The notes beneath the pieces are model-generated. The model worked only from the letters and a program-made list of their open reading frames with translations. It ran no database searches and was not told the DNA's origin. Of a stretch of 64,000 bases of DNA, positions 31,090 to 42,150 are shown one piece after another. The translations under genes were made by a program, and so were the position numbers. This stretch comes from Cheiracanthium punctorium (taxonomy: Eukaryota; Arthropoda; Arachnida; Araneae; Cheiracanthiidae), in contig JAWZYV010010330.1 of NCBI GenBank assembly GCA_038373885.1, forward strand, positions 62,001 to 126,000. Reading direction: 5' to 3'. How positions within the stretch are numbered: position 1 is the first letter of the stretch; every line of letters starts with the position of its first letter.

Positions 31090-31891
31090 CCCTTTAACGC
31101 GCCGTGTTCCCGCTCTGGGAACACCCAACTCGGACGTTTGGACGGTTGCCAGTCACGAAGAATAGGTTGAATTTCTATAAAAAGAGGGGCGGGTGACCTA
31201 GCTCCACGAGAATCCTTTACTTTTCAGCAAGTCCTTTCCCGTCCAAAAAGGGTCACGGTTATTTTTAAACAGCGCTGACATCGGCTGACAAAGGGAAGCA
31301 TGCGAGAACAGCTGGGTAAATGGGCCCCATGCTGAAAGAAGGGCCGCCGTGGCCATCGCTCGACGGAACGACCCGCATGAGGGTGGACGATTGAAACGTT
31401 CATCGCGTGCCACAGATAAAGAGACCCCTTTTTTGACGACAGCCGGCTGTGCCGTCTATGGGTGACAGAGTGGTTAATAGTGGCGGTTGACAGAGCTCCA
31501 TGAGAATCCTTTACTATTGAGCTCGTCCTTTCCCGCCAAAAAAATTCTCAGGGTTGTTTTTAACAGCACTGACATTGGCTGAAAAATGGAAGCATGCGAG
31601 AACAGCTGGATCGATGGCCCCCTGCTGAAAAAAGGGCAGCCGTTGCCATCGCTCGACTGAACGACCCGAAAGAGGGCGGACGACCGAAACGTTCATCGCG
31701 TGCCACAGATAAAAAGACCCCTTTTTTGACGCAGCGACTGTGCCGCACAGCCAGCTGCATCCAAAAAGGGTCTCTGGATCTGTGGCACGCGATGAACGTT
31801 TCGATCGTCCACCCACTTGCGGGTTGTTCAGTCGAGGGATGGCAACGGCTGACCTTTCTTCAGCATAGGGAAAGGGTTGCGCCTCAAAGGG
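31090..31891 (+). mobile_element. Composite piggyBac-like MITE with internal duplication
   Basis: Flanked by TTAA on both sides (31086-31089 and 31892-31895). The left end is CCCTTTAACGCGCCGTG and the right end GCGCCTCAAAGGG. The block GAGCTCCACGAGAATCC to ACGACAGCCGGCTGTGCCG (31200-31452) is repeated as GAGCTCCATGAGAATCC onwards (31494-31740), joined by GTCTATGGGTGACAGAGTGG. The element therefore behaves as one TTAA unit of 802 bp made of about one and a half copies. Confidence 0.88.
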
Positions 31892-31895
31892 TTAA

Positions 31896-33180
31896 GCAAA
31901 TCGAGAAAAATGCAGTGGCGCAGCGAGGAAGGAGGCAGCAAGAAGGGGCCTCTGTCCCCGGCCGCTGAACCCAAGGGTTGTTGAAAGACGGTCTACTATT
32001 TTTGGAGTTTCTGTTGCGATTGGGTTCTTTAAAATGTCTTCAAAAGTGGCATGTTTTTTTTAAAACAACACCAAAAGAAAAAAAACTGAGACATCGAGAG
32101 GATGCCACTTTTGAACAGCTTTAAAAAAAAAAATTGAACTGCGCCAGGGGCGCTGTGAACTGATACAAACAATGCGCCTATAGGCGTGCCGAAACCTGCA
32201 GGAATAAAAGCTCGACCTTCGCAATGATGCACTATTTCCCTGAAAGCGTTAAAAAAAATTTCCTGGGTGTTGCAGAGACATCCGTTAACACGAGAGGTGT
32301 TCAAAACGAACCGTTTGAAAACTAAAATGTTTTCATTGAAGGATATTGACAGCAAACTTTTGTAATAAAGGATACCCTTTCTTGCCCCCCGAACAGAACT
32401 AAAAATTCGAAAAATATAATTTCGTGAATAAGATCTAATATTTTTTCTGGGGTAACAATAAGTCGGGATGTATGTCATGTTCCCATGTTTTTAAAATCCG
32501 CCCCCCGTATTAAGGAGACGGGGACATTAAAAAGTTTTTTTTTAATTTAATAAGATTATGAAATTTTGTATTTTAATATATTAAACTAAAAGCATTATAA
32601 ATAACTGAAAAAATTAAAATATGAGTCATTTATTAAAAATGAATTCATTTTATAATTTCGAAATAAATGCTCCATGCGTTCTAATTTTAACTTTTTTTTT
32701 ACTAAGTTTGTTTTATAATAGCATAAAAATACATGTGTATCGGTTTTTGAATCGACGGAGTATTTCATGTTTTAGAACTATTTTCATGGATATAGACCCA
32801 ATTTTCCCGAAAATTTTCAGTTTTCGTCCATAAAAGGGACATTTCATCATCGAAATTTGGATCCTATTAAAAAGTATACACAGATTTGTTGTAATACAGG
32901 AGGAGAATGTTTGTAGTCCATTTTGTACCATTCCCACCCAAATGAAGACGCATGGACCCTTTCGAAGGCACGAAAATCCCCAAAACTGGATTGGGAGAAA
33001 ATCCAATTTAAAGTGTCATTTTCCACTGACCTTGAATACCGTCTCTTCTGAATCATTTTATTGATGATTTTACCTTAACAAAATATAATTTTAAAATAAT
33101 TTCATTCAAATATTAGCTTATTTTGTAAAACGTTCCATAAAAATGGTCACGTGTTTATGGACGCGTTTGTTTGCATTGAA
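31896..33180. other. AT-rich stretch with a short match to the BEL gag
   Basis: No intact gene. The plus-strand text at about 32271-32322 (TTGCAGAGACATCCGTTAAC, GAGGTGTTCAAAACGAACCG) looks like 44064-44113 (TTGCAGAGCATCAACTAGCG, GAGATGTCCAAAATGAACCC), the 3' part of the decayed BEL/Pao gag; see findings. A solitary CAGTGGCGCAGCGAGG lies at 31913. Confidence 0.4.
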
Positions 33181-33515
33181 CTGTCCCTTTCGTTTTTTCA
33201 AACCCTAATATCTTTTTAAAAAAGGGTCGTAGACACACGTGCTTTTTGCTCCATGGTTCAGCTTTAACTTAAGAATAGGAGTATGTAAAAAAGAAAAAAA
33301 ACGCACTTTTTTGGCCCATTTTGATAATTTGGGTGTCCCCCGTCCGCCTTAATTGTCCCTTTCGTTTTTTCAAACCCTCATATCTTTTTAAAAAAGGGTC
33401 GCAGACACACGTGCTTTTTGCTCCATGGTTCAGCTTTAACTTAAGAATAGGAGTATGTAAAAAAGAAAAAACGCACTTTTTTGGCCCATTTGGATAATTT
33501 GGGTGTCCCCCTTCA
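33181..33515. repeat. 172-bp tandem duplication
   Basis: TGTCCCTTTCGTTTTTTCAA begins at 33182 and again at 33354. Each unit runs through AAAAAAGGGTCG, CACACGTGCTTTTTGCTCCA, TTAAGAATAGGAGTATGTAA and GGGTGTCCCCC. Very few differences separate the units (one base at the AATATC/CATATC word, GTAGAC/GCAGAC, and homopolymer length), so the event is recent. No coding content. Confidence 0.93.
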
Positions 33516-34898
33516 TAAAGAGTGAGTACTGCGAAATCACAGGATGCCATTCCGACTCTTAAGATGTCGCAAAAAAGTTTTGGTTTTGTAAGCGGGGTTT
33601 GGGGGTTCGGTGAATGGATCGACAGAATGTGAAACCTATTTCACAGATCCATGCCTGCGGGGGCACGGTTTATCCATCATCCTTTCAGGATTTTATTTTA
33701 TTTTTTCGCGTTTCCTGATGCATCGCAGCGTAAACTCGTCGGCCTATTCTCCAGGCGACTGCACTCCGATCTCCACGATTCCTCGGTTGGAACCAATACC
33801 CCGCACCCTTCCACCCCGTGGAACGAAAAAAAAAAAATAAATCGGTTCTTCTCTGGTTTTGAATCTGAATCCTCTTTATTTTTTATTCTAATCGTCTAAA
33901 ATTGAAACAAGAAATCGGTTCCAGAGTCTTAAAATTTAAAGTGGCACGACGTGACGGCCATGAATGAAATCAGAGAGACATGAAATTGAATCTTCTCCTA
34001 CGAATGAGGTTTCAGAAACGGATGTGGAACGCTTCGTGAATGCATTCGGCGACGGTGATGACGGTGATTTCTTGGAGGATGCGGTCCCGCCCCCCGAAGA
34101 CAGTAGCTGTGATTTGAGGCCAGAGGGGTGATCATCCCCCTCCTTCTTTTTCGTGATTTCATAATCGGTTGAGAGCCTGTCAGTGTCCCCTTTTTCTACG
34201 GTCACTTAGCGCGCGTTATAGGCCCCGAGGGATGGTTCTATGCCTCGGAATCCTTGTTAGCCCGTACAATGACGGACGCGACAAGGCTCTCATCCCCTTT
34301 TTGAGATGGGGGGGGGGGTTCTTTATAAAGTCCAGATATTGATAGGTCGGTGCCAAGTATGATTTTCGGATACCTAGCGAGTTCAACTAAAATACAATTA
34401 AGCATTCATGTAGAGAGGGAAATAATAAATGAAATCATTTCTTATTCGTAACGAACTTAAAAATGCAAATGATAAAAAGAAACAAAAGTTCTTTTAAAAA
34501 GCAGAATTGACCGAGGCTTATTCTAATCTCTCGAAACGTTTTATGAGGGGACTATAGGGGGATGATAATAAACTAAACTATTGTCTTTCTTGCCTTTGCC
34601 GAAGTCACTGGCTTAAAGGATGAACTGCGTCATGTGCCCCTTTCTATGCAAGGGAGACTGGGGGAACATAACTGAATCATCGTTGTTCTAAATTCATTTT
34701 TTAATCCTCTTCAGCTGAGAGAAAGATCTTCCTTGAGAGCCATTTGCAACCCTCCTACTCAGAAACTTTCTCAAAATTTCTTCTACGCGAGGGGATGCTC
34801 AATGAATGGACTCGATTGTTAAAAATAGGACCCTAAACAGATCCGGATGAGTCCGACTAGGATGTTCCACCGAACCCTAGGCTTGACTGTGGCTAACA
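33516..34898. other. Low-copy stretch, no gene recognised
   Basis: Minus strand open for 89 codons at 34205-33936 (Ser/Lys/Asp-rich) without a domain. Features are an A tract at about 33826-33837, a G tract at 34309-34318 and AT-rich sequence thereafter. Confidence 0.4.
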
Positions 34899-35147
34899 CA
34901 GTGGCGGATCCAGAAATTTTTTTGGGGCGGGGCTAAATTTTTTAAAAAGCTTATTTCACCCAATTAAAATGTACTATAAATCAAAATTTTAGTGTAAACC
35001 ACTGTATTAGGCTTTTGGGAGGGGCTAAGTAATAAAATAGGATCATTTTATCTATTTAAAGTGTATAATAAATCAGAATGTTACCCTTCAGCAATCTCTT
35101 TTGGGGTAGGCTGAAGCCCCTTAGCCCCTCCCCTGGATCCGCTACTG
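34899..35147. mobile_element. hAT-like MITE, CAGTGGCGGATCC ends
   Basis: A 249-bp element from CAGTGGCGGATCCAGAAATT to CCCTGGATCCGCTACTG. The flanks GGCTAACA and GGCTAACC agree at 7 of 8. Inner AATGTACTATAAATCAAAAT recurs as AGTGTATAATAAATCAGAAT within the same element, a small internal duplication. Confidence 0.9.
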
Positions 35148-35165
35148 GGCTAACCTATTGAAGAA

Positions 35166-35742
35166 AATGCTTAACGGTGTATTTCGAAAAAATCATGCGG
35201 TTTTTGGTTCATGAATACAAGCAAACTCATGATGTCAGGCGCTTCCAAATTTTAAAACTGTCTCTTTACAAGCTGTACTACATACTGAAGTAAACGATCA
35301 ACCTGTATCCATATCAAAACGTTTAGAAAAAAACTCTTAAAAATCGGACATTTTGTCACAACATGTCAGTCTTCGGAAAATTCTTGCAGCTCAGATCCCA
35401 GTTTAAGAATTTTTTTCTGAAAATGTCACAAAAGCCACAGCGTTTTCGGTTATGGCAGTGTGTCAAGCGGCTTAGGAAGAACCCTCTGGAATTTTTGGGA
35501 GACCCTGGTGCTAATCGTTTATTTCAATGTGTGTACCAAGACTCAAAACAGAGTTTGTTTTCTTCGAACTACACCCTTAACTTCTCTCAAAAGATTCATG
35601 TCCAGATCTTCAGAATATATCTGGCATATAAAGCACCCACTTCTCCACGAATGTCTTGCTCTGTAGCTTCTAATTTTGTTTAGAATCAAAATTTTGTTCC
35701 AGCCGCTTTAGGGATTCCCCGTATTTATTTATATAATAAAAA
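35166..35742 (+). repeat. Upstream module of the TTTCCGAACA family, most complete copy
   Basis: This holds AAACTCATGATGTCAGGCGC, CGATCAACCTGTATCCATAT, TTTCGGTTATGGCAGTGTGT, GCGGCTTAGGAAGAACCCTC and TATTTCAATGTGTGTACCAA in the order seen at 22755-23112 and 9880-10182, then runs straight into the terminal module. The plus strand is open for 106 codons (35363-35683), which may reflect an ancient coding origin, but no motif is recognisable. Confidence 0.7.
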
Positions 35743-36583
35743 TCTGGAGTGACTCCACTCGACTTTCCGAACACTTACGATTAAGATCATGACCCAGCAT
35801 TTAAATCAATTTTAATCGATGAATCATTCAAACATATATACCAAATTAAAGCTCGATCGAATGTACCGTTTAAACGCGAGCGCACTTTCAAGAATGTCTC
35901 CCCATAGGCCATAATGTAAAAGAAATCTTTGTCGTAGTCCTGTAGAAAAACTATAAGTCCTATAAACATCAAAATCAATACCGGTCTTACAATGGTGGTT
36001 TATAACATGTATACCCAATTTGAGCTCAATCGAATGGACCGTTTAAACGCTAGCGCACTTTCAAGAATTTCTCCTCATAGGCCATAATGTAAAAGAAATC
36101 TTTTATTTTATCCCTGTAGAAAAAGTGTAAGTCCTATACACATCAAAATCAATACAGGTCTTGCGACGGTGGTTTATAACATGTATACCCAATTTGAGCT
36201 CAATCGAATGTACCGTTTAAACGCAAGCGCACTTTCCAGTATTTTCCTCCATAGGCCATAATGTAAAAGAAATCTTTGTCGTAGCCCTGTAGAAAAACTG
36301 TAAGTCCTATACACACCAAAATCCATACCGGTCTTGCGACGGTGGTTTATAACCTATATACCCAATTGGAGCTCCATCGCATGCCCTGTTCAGGAGCTAT
36401 CGTGTTCACTCCCATACACACACATACACACACACACATACACACATACATACATACATCTCGTAAAAATAGCATAAATGAATTCAGAAGACCTCACAAC
36501 GTGTCAATACACCCAAATCTCGAATTCGAATTTTTTCATGATGACAATACTTTCCTTACAGGGTACATGTTCGGAAAGTAAAA
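35743..36583 (+). mobile_element. TTTCCGAACA-family repeat, copy 3, with 173-bp triplication
   Basis: The terminal module from TCTGGAGTGACTCCACTCGA to TGTTCGGAAAGTAAAA. Its core is a tandem array: ACCGTTTAAACGCNAGCGCA falls at 35865, 36038 and 36212 (period 173-174), each unit also carrying CATAGGCCATAATGTAAAAG and CCTGTAGAAAAA. A partial further unit follows. A (CA/TA) microsatellite spans 36415-36459. Relatives at 10.2 and 19.9 kb carry fewer units. Confidence 0.88.
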
Positions 36584-37408
36584 AGAAATGACATGCTTTA
36601 CACGTTCCATTTCTCTATTATAAAATAATAGCGAAATAATTTTAAAAAGGACCGAAATGACCGGCATGGGCTGTCGAAATGGATCCGTCGTTCTTGTGGT
36701 CATAATCCCCATACAGAAACATTTAACGGGTTTTAAGTTTGCGACGTAGCCTTTATAGCTACATTATTTTCAAATATGGGTCTTAAAAATAATGATATCC
36801 AATTTTGAGGGACGCCCTGGTGCGACTTGGTTTGGTTTTAAATTCTATTGCAAAATTACTTTTGTTTTAACAAGATGGACACATTCAAGCAATGCATTTA
36901 ATTATCAAGCACACTCTCCAATATATCCCATTTTTACTGAGTCTATATTATGTATTCGAATGAATGTATTTCAATAATGTATCTTCTGTGCCACGCTATC
37001 CAAAAGGGCAAGCAAAATGTTTTCTTTGCAACATTTCACTTAGTTTGGATACTATGACACTTTTCCCCATGGAACACACTATAGTCCCCCTTCACCTTAA
37101 GTAACTGTGAGGGCTATATTCTTTGATAAATCACTGATAACGATACTTTAAATACTCATGTGTTTCCAGGGGTGGCAAAAAGGAGGTGCAAGGAGAGCCA
37201 ATTTAACACATTTTATTTTTTCCATACTGTGGATTTTAATACATCAAATCTCGCCCCTCCCCGAAAGTTGTAAAGCTGAAATTCCTCTCTGCGTGCTTCT
37301 GATAAGTGCTATGCTATCAGATGTATGAATGTGAAAGTTCGTCCCTCTGTCTAAGTAAAACCAATATAAAACCACACTGTTCGATCGATCGGGTTGAAAA
37401 TTTGAATA
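36584..37408. other. Unassigned AT-rich sequence
   Basis: No gene or complete element recognised. Confidence 0.5.
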
Positions 37409-37416
37409 GATTAAAG

Positions 37417-37628
37417 CAGCGGTTCTCAACCTTTAAGTCGAATTTTCTACAAAATAATGTTATCAGTCAAGTTAGAATGAACATTTTAAGTGAAAATGCA
37501 TCTATTTTTGAGTCAAAATGAGAATAAATAAGATGATTTTTTAAAAACGTGCATCACTACTGGCTCTTTCGTTTTTCTCGCGTCCCCTATGCAAACACTC
37601 TGCGCGCCCCACAGGTTGAGAAAAGCTG
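37417..37628 (+). mobile_element. hAT-like MITE, CAGCGGTTCTCAACC family, copy 4, internally deleted
   Basis: It opens CAGCGGTTCTCAACCTTTAA and joins directly to GTCGAATTTTCTACAAAATA, missing about 130 bp present in the 13909 copy, then continues to CACAGGTTGAGAAAAGCTG. The flanks GATTAAAG and GGGTGAAG agree at only 5 of 8. Confidence 0.82.
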
Positions 37629-37636
37629 GGGTGAAG

Positions 37637-40600
37637 TGTGGAACATTCTATCTAGCCTAAATTTTAAAACTTTCACCCTCTCGTCGCCCCGAACCTTATA
37701 GGAGGCTCCTACTTCAAACAACAGTACTCAGGGCGAAAATAACTGGATTTAATATTTTTTCTTTCAGTAGTTCCGCTCATTTATTTAGAACAGGCACGAG
37801 GCTTTTAAATGATTCTACCAATAACGCCTAGATTACAGTACCAGTCCATTTAGATCCTTATTTACTATTGTTGCTACATTGTTTCAGAAAAAACCCACAT
37901 TATTTAACCTGCTTCCTTACCTTTATTTCATAGGTAAGTCATTTTTTTCTGACTCTTTATCCTTCACTTAATATGTGCGTGCTTTTAAAATTAAATTTAA
38001 ACATAACAGAATGCTTTAAAAATGTAAAAACAGAGTGGACTACTAGTAAAAAAAATTTAAAAAGCGACATTAGGAAAAGAAACTGTTTTTGCACATGATT
38101 CGTAGGTGTATTTTAGATGCATTGAATGCTAGATAGATTTTTTTTGCACTAATTGTTTCATAATTTGGTAAGGAGAGGTTAAAAAGTATTTGATTTTCCC
38201 CAAAACTTTATATTTCCACCTAGGACAGTACAGCCTCCTTACGAAAAGGTGATATTGACACTAGCACAGAGTCCTTTTTACTTACTAAATCTTTGGACGT
38301 ATACCCACTTGCTCGTTATGCTTCCGTTTTTCACTGATAGAGAGTGTTCAGAAAAATTTTGTCTCTTCTGAAAATTTCATCAATTGTTCAAACAAAATAA
38401 AATAAAGTGATTTTCCCCGCGTAAAGAACTGGCCAACGGGATTTAATAAAAGTGTGTTCAACCCTTAACAAAACATTTGATTTGTGTAAAAATGGGCTTA
38501 ATAATGATAAATTCAAGGGATCGTTACATTTCAGATAAATTTAAACTTACAAATCTGGCATTTGTTTCAATTTTTTGTTTTGAATCTTTACAATCATTAA
38601 GGACCGCAAATTTTGCATCCTAAATGCAAGGGATTGCATAAAAATACTCGAACATACATAAATAATTCACAGTGGGCCCCAGAAAAAAATTTGCGCGAGG
38701 GCCTATGCTACGTTACGGGTCCAGCTGCCCCCTCCCCGTAAAATGAAGCTAGTAGTTATAAATTGCGTGGTACAGACTCCAATGTCTGCCTTCTTGGTGC
38801 TACCTCCCCTCCAATACAAGTCTTGTCTATGCTCACGAAGTAGGGAATTTAAATCACTACACATTCACCCTCTTGCTCTTTACCGTCTACCACTGTTATT
38901 CATCACTGGACGAGGAATTTGTACCAAACCTTTAAATAATATTACACTAATATTTAACTGTATTATATGTAGTTAACAATGCCTACCAATAATGAACTGC
39001 AAGATCCAATGCATACAGGGGTGCTAAAAAAAAGTTTAGTTTTATCTTTTAAATCAATTTATTAATTCATCACTTCAATAAGAAGAAACAGAACAGAAAA
39101 AGAAAATCTAGTTCATTTTTCGCCGCATTTTTACACAGATATCGAAAACTTTCATGCCTCAAAAAGAGAAGCAAGAATGAAGAGTATGACTCGAAGCATG
39201 GATTATATAAAGCTTCTCTATGCACAATCGCTTTGCGGGTCGTCCTGATGCCAAAACTCTGACCGTGGTCCATACACACAAAAGGAAAAAGCTCTCTTTA
39301 AGCAGAATTGAAAATGAATAAAAAATAAAGCTGTCATTTCCCCAAAATCGGGATTTGAAAAAAAAAAAAAAAAAAAAAAAATCTAAAAACTTAACATACA
39401 TAGAAACCACTGAAAGTTGGGAATGGGACATTGGGGTGGACAGTATACGCTCCATTTTATTTCGTTTTAAGCTGATGAAAGTTTTGAAAGCGATTCGCAT
39501 TTTATCAATCCATTGCAATTTCTTTCTTATTTATTTATTTTTATTATTATTATTTTCTGTGGGGAATGGGGGTAAGTGTTATTTCATCGAAAACTAGATA
39601 AACATAGCAAAAATTCTCATTTGGGTGAAGTTTTATCTTCGCCTAGGAAAACAGTCAAACTCAACCAGAACTTTCCAGAAAATTTCAGGAAAACATTGAA
39701 TTTATATAAAATATCCCTAAGTTTTGTTTTAGATTCGAGGACACCCCGCGATGGCTCCCTAATTCTTTGTACAAAAATTAGGTTCACCTTAAGGGAAATC
39801 CACAATTCACAAACTGAGAGAAGAAAATATGTATACGTGATAGCCAGAGTGCGCCTCTGAAGGTTATTGAATCCATCTGTACAGAGGGTCGTTGAATTCA
39901 TAATAACGTTAAAATACAGTAACAGGGTCTCGTTTTACAATGAAAAAAATAAGCTTTAGCCCCCCCCCTCCCATTGTTAAATTCTCTATAATAATATTTT
40001 GGAGAATATTCTCCAGAACAATCTCGAGAATATTCTCGTTGATGAGAATTTTCTCTTGCAAGTGATGAAAAAAAATTTTCATATAGAAACTCCTTTGTGA
40101 TAGGAAATACAGAAGAAAAAGAAACTTTTTAAAACTTCCTGTATTATAAGATGAATTCAAAATTAGATTTAAACTGAGAAACAAAAAGAAAAGCTAAATT
40201 TTATGTGTCATTTTTTTTTTCCCTCATTCCCAAGAAGGGTGCATAGAAACTAAACTAAACTTCACTTTCAGAAAACGAAAAGCTTTCGTCATCAGAAACC
40301 TATTTCATTTCATTCATATTTTGGAATTGTACTAAGTTAGTTTCAGTTTTTCCTTTAAGAGTTGAATAGAGTGTTGGCACGAAATGTTAATTTTGCATTT
40401 CTTTCAATCCATAAACGGTTTATTTTTGCAGTGTGTAATAGTATAGGTCCGTATATACTCAAACTTATTTTTGCGGCTGTAGTTGTGGACGGCATGCTGA
40501 ATATTTTGGATGCAATTTTTGTGAAGTACACGAGCACATACGTGCCTTTCCACCATAATGCAGCATTAGTTATTTTCAGCAGACTTTATAATTTAAGATT

Positions 40601-40796
40601 TTCTAAAAGCCTTATTCTTCTGCTATTTGATTAAAGAAAAAAAAAGAAGAACCAAGATCATTACAATTTATTAGCACGTGAGTGCTATTTCGCTCGAACA
40701 CGGTTTTTGGTGTGGGCACGATTTGTTTACGAGCCGTACCACTTTTCAAGTTTTTATAAATGTAGTTTGAGTATAGATAGGAAACGCCTGGCGAAT
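37637..40796. other. AT-rich, repeat-poor stretch
   Basis: Three kilobases with no gene, SINE or complete MITE that I recognise. It includes an A tract (39358-39381), a TTATTATTATTATT run near 39539-39554, a cluster of GAGAATATTCTC-type palindromes at 40008-40062, and a lone CAGTGGGCCCCAGA near 38671. It could be intron or spacer DNA. Confidence 0.45.
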
Positions 40797-41092
40797 ATTG
40801 TAAAATAGTTTTAGTGGGTGACTTAAATATATAGATTTCTATTCCGAAGAAGTGTTTTATAGAACAGAGAAGACAAATACGGTACACTCGTGGATTAGGA
40901 TGCTCATTCCAAACAGTACTTAAAATGTGTCTACGCGATACAGTTGGAATATGCCTATACTTCGAATATGCCTGGCGAAGATTATAAAATAGTTTCAGTA
41001 GGCGATTTTAAGACAGATTTCGATTCCAAAGATGGGTTTTACGAAACAAGGAAGCAAAATACGGCACACTCATGAATCATGATGCACTTTCC
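40797..41092 (+). repeat. 174-bp dispersed tandem repeat (CCTGGCGAANATT family), about two units
   Basis: CCTGGCGAATATTGTAAAAT begins at 40797 and CCTGGCGAAGATTATAAAAT at 40971, a 174-bp period. Each unit continues with AGTAGGCGATTT-type, GATTTCGATTCC-type and ACAAATACGGTACACTCGTG or AAAATACGGCACACTCATGA words. The inverted array at 48540-49035 and the single unit at 16262-16440 are the same family. Confidence 0.82.
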
Positions 41093-41658
41093 AACTGAAT
41101 GGAATACGGAAGAAAAATAGGGTCGACGCATCCTTTATGATACGCTTTTAATATGTAGCACTATAGTGCGTATTTAAAATCTGAAAGTGTTTCAGATTTC
41201 TTTCTTTAAAAAAAAAAATATGTTGAGTTTAAGTGAAAAAAACTGAGTTGACTTCCCAATGTTTACAATCAAGAAACGTAGCGAAAATAGAGAAAAGAGA
41301 TCGAATGCTTGTATGAATTTCCACACAATAAATGAGCTCTACTTTTAATGTTCATGTATGCCCATGACACTTCTACTTCATTTAAATGTCACCATTATTG
41401 CGCAGAAATCCTTAAGATTAAAATAAAATAAAATTGGCGAATATTCTTGAGTTCTCATTCTCCGAGACTATTCTGAACTCACATCACTACCCCCCCAAGC
41501 CCCTTTTTTTTTACCCTCCCCCACTTTTTGGTGCATCCGTCGCCTCTGTCAAACGCGCTCGTTTATTGTACTGGCTGCTTTCTGAATTCACTTCCTTGGC
41601 CATCCAACCTATCCATAACAACAACAACAAAAAAAAAAAGATCCATTTCTTTTAAAAT
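41093..41658. other. Unassigned AT-rich sequence
   Basis: No gene recognised. A C-rich stretch around 41490-41523 includes CCCCCCCAAGCCCC, and AACAACAACAACAAAAAAAA at about 41616-41638 resembles a SINE or poly-A tail without an identifiable body. Confidence 0.4.
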
Positions 41659-41801
41659 GCGAGAGAGACGACGGTGATGTCGCCCGACTTCACGCCGAAT
41701 GCGCGCCGTCCAGCCCGGCAGAGCGGGGAAACGCGTTCCCGTCCCGGCGCGGAGCTCGCCCCGTCCGCCGCATGAGAGGGAGTCCGGCGCTCGGAGGTGG
41801 A
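41659..41801. other. Short CpG-rich island
   Basis: About 140 bp of markedly GC- and CpG-rich sequence (for example GCGCGCCGTCCAGCCCGGCA and GGGAAACGCGTTCCCGTCCC) in AT-rich surroundings. It ends at an A tract (41801-41810). GGGAAACGCGTTCCC is a perfect inverted repeat. It could be a displaced rDNA spacer fragment, a promoter-type island or GC-rich repeat debris; nothing else here identifies it. Confidence 0.55.
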
Positions 41802-41823
41802 AAAAAAAAACTAAGAGAATGAC

Positions 41824-41893
41824 AGTGGCGTACCTAGGATTTTAGCTTTCGAAAGAGGGGGGTGGGGGCTGTCAATAGTGTGTGTAATGTCAT
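41824..41893 (+). mobile_element. Left-end fragment of a CAGTGGCG-type hAT-like MITE
   Basis: CAGTGGCGTACCTAGGATTT followed by a GAGGGGGGTGGGGGCT tract looks like the left end of the CAGTGGCGCACCC family. No right end is found before the next repeat begins at about 41894. Confidence 0.5.
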
Positions 41894-42150
41894 TTTTACT
41901 TTCCGAACATGCACCCTGTAAGGAAAGTAGTGTCATCCTGAAAAAATTCGATTTCGAGATGTGGGTGTAGGGACACGTTTGGAGGTCTTCTCAATTCATA
42001 GATGCTATTTTGACGAGATGTATGTGTGTGTGTGAGTGAACAGGATAGCTCCTAAAAGGAGCATTCGATGGAGCTCAAATCGGGTCTATAGGTCATAAAC
42101 CACCCTCGTAAGACCGGTATTGATTGGGGTGCATATAGGACTTATATAAA
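41894..42150 (-). mobile_element. TTTCCGAACA-family repeat, copy 4 (inverted, truncated)
   Basis: It opens TTTTTACTTTCCGAACATGC, then has GAAAGTAGTGTCATCCTGAA, GATGTGGGTGTAGGGACACG and AAGACCGGTATTGATTGGGG as in 19869-20329. It stops soon after GACTTATA at about 42140, so the outer terminus is missing. Confidence 0.82.

Noticed and set aside
35363..35683. 106-codon open frame in the repeated upstream module
   Set aside because: As a protein it has no motif, and the other copies of the module do not keep the frame intact.
33181..36390. CRISPR-like arrays from regular repeats
   Set aside because: The 172- and 173-bp units are contiguous tandem repeats with no unique spacers, in a eukaryotic genome.
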